A DNA stretch of 64,000 bases, taken from the NCBI GenBank assembly GCA_900129595.1, contig FQWG01000016.1:60236-124235 (forward strand). Reading direction: 5' to 3'. Both the position numbers and the translations under genes were made by a program. The notes under the pieces were generated by a model. That model worked only from the letters and a program-made list of their open reading frames with translations. It was not told where the DNA came from and did no database searches. The stretch comes from Flavobacterium frigidimaris (GTDB lineage Bacteria; Bacteroidota; Bacteroidia; Flavobacteriales; Flavobacteriaceae). Shown here in pieces: positions 61,786 through 64,000 of the stretch. Within the stretch, counting starts at the first letter, position 1, and the number at the start of each line of letters is the position of its first letter.

Positions 61786-63024
61786 TTAGTTCCATTTTCC
61801 TTCTCCTTTATATTTTACTAAAAACGTATTTTTAGGATTAATCTTAAAGACTGGTTTTTTATAGGTTCCTGTTAGGTATTTCGTCTTCGTATATCCTTTT
61901 AATATATCCGGATCCGTGAACGGAAGATCGTTTAAAGAAATCAGGTATTTATAAAAATCGGTTAACATCTCCTGCTGGCCGCCGCCTTGTCCGCTATTGG
62001 CCAAATTACTGCTATGGCTGTAACCGCTATGATGAGAATATTCGTGAGACCAGACAGACATCTCGCCATTCCAGTGTCCCGTTACATATCCGGATTCCCA
62101 TTGCGAAGCCAAAGCTCCTCCTCCCCAGGCAGAACCTCCGCCCACCATGGCCATATTCAAAGTACGGCTATCGATATAAGTGTTATACGCCTGCTCAATT
62201 TGGGCTTTGGTCAAATAATCATAAACGCCATCAACATCCTCAGCGTTTCCATGCCAGTTTACTGCACCATTTATTGCTGTTCCCGCCGTTTCTGCCTGTT
62301 CTTTTTTGTAACGGTCAAAATTCATAAACGTGTCATAATACAAAGGATGACTGATTGCATAAGAGAAATTGATAATCATGGTGATCGCCTCTTTTGCTAA
62401 AACAGGATTCATCGGTAAATATTTATTAGGATCATCAGCAGGATTATTAAGGTGGTACTGCGTGCTGAACTGTACTAGTCGGTTTGATTTGATTTTCTTG
62501 AATTTGGCAAATAAAGGATCTGTAGATTCTACCGAAAATTCGATCGCACCGGAAGAAAATCCGTCGATTTTATCGATCGTAACCGGTTTTCCGTTCTCCA
62601 GTTTATAATCGTTTTTTCCGGCCACTAAAGGAAGCTGATGAAAAGAACGGTGAAAAGCGGGAACTTTCGAAAACTCATAAATCAAAAATCGCTTGTCGTA
62701 GTTCGCTAGTTTAGCATAGACTTTTACATCGCTGAGTCCAACCGGGGAATAAAGCGAAATCTGTACAGAATCTTTTCCCTTTTGGATGATTTGCATCGGC
62801 TGATTCACGCGAAACCAACGGTCTTTGTTGTCGTACATTTTCGAGGAACTTTCGTCGTCTTCAAACATCGTCATCGGACGGTTTCCGACAGGTAAATTGG
62901 TCGCATCAATACTCGCCAGATAATTGGGTTTGTAATTGTCGCCTTTTGAATCATCATCGCTGCAGCCAATAAGGATAGTTGCAAATAATGCCAATGGCAA
63001 AAAATAAGAAATGGTTTTTCTCAT
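61786..63024 (-). CDS. Lipoprotein with metzincin zinc motif, 412 aa
   Basis: Lipobox FATILIGCSDDDSKGD. The exact metzincin signature HExxHxxGxxH is present as HEYSHHSGYSH (residues 327-337: H327, E328, H331, G334, H337). A Met lies shortly after (QQEMLTDF, residue 353) and could be the Met-turn. Residues 100-230 show no known domain. It is the first gene of an operon with a propeller lipoprotein. Metalloprotease activity is predicted from the motif only; the family is not recognised. Confidence 0.78.
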   Translation of the reverse strand: MRKTISYFLPLALFATILIGCSDDDSKGDNYKPNYLASIDATNLPVGNRPMTMFEDDESSSKMYDNKDRWFRVNQPMQIIQKGKDSVQISLYSPVGLSDVKVYAKLANYDKRFLIYEFSKVPAFHRSFHQLPLVAGKNDYKLENGKPVTIDKIDGFSSGAIEFSVESTDPLFAKFKKIKSNRLVQFSTQYHLNNPADDPNKYLPMNPVLAKEAITMIINFSYAISHPLYYDTFMNFDRYKKEQAETAGTAINGAVNWHGNAEDVDGVYDYLTKAQIEQAYNTYIDSRTLNMAMVGGGSAWGGGALASQWESGYVTGHWNGEMSVWSHEYSHHSGYSHSSNLANSGQGGGQQEMLTDFYKYLISLNDLPFTDPDILKGYTKTKYLTGTYKKPVFKINPKNTFLVKYKGEGKWN

Positions 63025-63274
63025 AGGGTTCGTAGGTTAAATTTGGGGTTTAATTTTCAATGCGCAAAACTATTAATATCATTATTAAAAACAAGAATAT
63101 TGACAGAAAATTGCTGTTTTTATTTATTGTATGAGTGGATTTTTTAGATTTTTACTATTTTAAAAACGTATTGATGTTTAATTTGTTATGCAAACGAAGA
63201 TAATATTGAATGAGACTACAAACTTTTAAATTTGATCAGAAATGTTTCAGTTTTGATTTATAACGGTAATTCAA

Positions 63275-63414
63275 TTAAACACATAGAAACATAGATTTTA
63301 AATGTAAAAAAGGAAACGAAAAGAAATATATTTCTCTCACATAGACTATGTGCATTTAAAATAAGTGAAGCGCCTTTTTTTTAGTACACAAAATCTATGT
63401 TTCTATGTGTTTAT
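63275..63414 (-). repeat. 140-bp palindromic element, copy D (inverted)
   Basis: Ends AACACATAGAAACATAG / CTATGTTTCTATGTGTTT as in the other copies. The interior is in reverse orientation: reading the reverse strand gives GGCGCTTCACTTATTTTAAA, CACATAGTCTATGTG and AGAAATATATTTCT. It lies 17 bases downstream of the nagB stop. With AT-rich sequence it fills the 406-base gap 63025-63430. Confidence 0.85.
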
Positions 63415-63430
63415 AATAATATTCAACGAA

Positions 63431-64000
63431 TTAATATTGAAAACGTTTAAAGGCTTCGATTGCTTCGTATTCTGCCAATCCTAAATCATCGTATAAAATC
63501 GCAGTATTTTTGTTACGGTCTTCAGCTCTTACCCAGAATTCTCTTGAGTCATTTCCCTGGAACATTACTCTGTCTTTTTGGGACTGATGGTATAAAATGG
63601 CATGACGTTTCAATAATACCTCAGATGGAGAAAGCGGAACGGCCATATCAATTTCGTGAATGTCCCATTCGTGCCAGGCGCCTCTGTAGAGCCACAACCA
63701 ACAATCATCCATGTATTTCTCAGGTTTTAATTGTTTCATGGCGGCAAAAATCGCGTTCAGACAAACCTCATGCGTTCCGTGCGGGTCTGCTAAATCTCCT
63801 GCTGCAAAAACCTGATGTGGTTTGATTTTGGCGATAATATCTTTGACAATAGCGATATCTTCAGCACCTAACGGATTCTTTTTTACCTGTCCGGTTTCAT
63901 AAAACGGAAGATCTAAAAAGTGGGTGTTCTCATCTTTTAAACCAATGTATCTTGTGGCGGCATAAGATTCTCTTCTTCGAATTAATCCTTTTAATTTTCG
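63431..64000 (-). CDS. nagB: Glucosamine-6-phosphate deaminase, C-terminal part (cut by window edge)
   Basis: The last 189 codons of a reverse-strand gene; the N-terminal part lies beyond the window. The visible part matches the C-terminal extension of long Bacteroidetes NagB proteins, which carry a PIG-L/LmbE-like deacetylase-type domain: VFAAGDLADPHGTHEVCLNA (residue run with GDLADPHGTHE, the PIG-L metal motif region), CWLWLYRGAWHEWDIHEIDM and PLSPSEVLLKRHAILYHQSQ. The protein ends FKRFQY. NagB converts glucosamine-6-phosphate to fructose-6-phosphate and ammonia. The identity rests on the C-terminal extension only. Confidence 0.85.
   Translation of the reverse strand, partial: RKLKGLIRRRESYAATRYIGLKDENTHFLDLPFYETGQVKKNPLGAEDIAIVKDIIAKIKPHQVFAAGDLADPHGTHEVCLNAIFAAMKQLKPEKYMDDCWLWLYRGAWHEWDIHEIDMAVPLSPSEVLLKRHAILYHQSQKDRVMFQGNDSREFWVRAEDRNKNTAILYDDLGLAEYEAIEAFKRFQY

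Overview
The window is a low-GC stretch of a Bacteroidetes chromosome, most likely Flavobacterium. The evidence is promoters with TAnnTTTG-type -7 boxes, weak Shine-Dalgarno signals, many short lipoproteins of the MKK...SC type, TonB-dependent receptors, and a high density of intergenic inverted repeats. No tRNA, rRNA, CRISPR array, complete insertion sequence or intact prophage was seen. Both ends cut genes: a YeeE/YedE-type membrane protein on the left and a NagB-type glucosamine-6-phosphate deaminase on the right.

Layout. 1-11.9 kb is dominated by sulfur handling: two YeeE/YedE half-transporters, a metallo-beta-lactamase/double-rhodanese protein, a TauE/SafE permease, a Crp/Fnr regulator and a free rhodanese. 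Interspersed are an HD phosphohydrolase, cytochrome bd oxidase (cydAB) and small regulators or acetyltransferases. Two matching Crp-like sites sit at the same distance from the -7 boxes of the two sulfur promoters, which suggests one regulon. 12-18 kb holds ordinary metabolic and secreted proteins (GapN, M1 peptidase, ACT-domain protein, outer membrane beta-barrel). 18.2-21.6 kb looks like a copper acquisition unit: a NosA/OprC-like TonB receptor, a YtkA/FixH-like Met/His lipoprotein and a small Cys protein. 22.0-28.5 kb is a tripartite RND efflux operon preceded by a small secreted protein.

28.5-39.1 kb contains the most unusual material: two paralogous signalling cassettes. Each has a ~55-residue lipoprotein ending in a proline run, followed by a TPR lipoprotein histidine kinase; the second also has a response regulator. 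Both share a ~220-nt leader that folds the same way in both copies (pseudoknot-like topology, with compensatory changes). Upstream of each lies a helically phased array of GGAATT boxes at an identical distance from a conserved -7 box. Between them lie a GH1 beta-glucosidase, small lipoproteins and a three-gene PH-SHOCT/TM2/unknown unit.

40-48.2 kb has a lipocalin-like lipoprotein, an eight-PAS histidine kinase with its response regulator, and a large MscS channel. 48.9-52.1 kb has an Na+/H+ antiporter, a GIY-YIG protein and a decayed island in which a rhuM fragment is joined to a frameshifted DUF5655-type nuclease. 52.8-60.4 kb has a processive family 2 glycosyltransferase bracketed by inverted repeat elements, a TetR/MFS operon with a clear operator, and an AraC/NmrA/DUF5367-like group. 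60.8-63.0 kb is a two-gene lipoprotein operon whose first product carries an exact metzincin motif.

A ~140-bp palindromic element occurs four times (3281, 18085, 31563 and 63275, the last inverted), and several other intergenic repeat families are scattered through the window. All comparisons were made by eye; no database or folding software was used.
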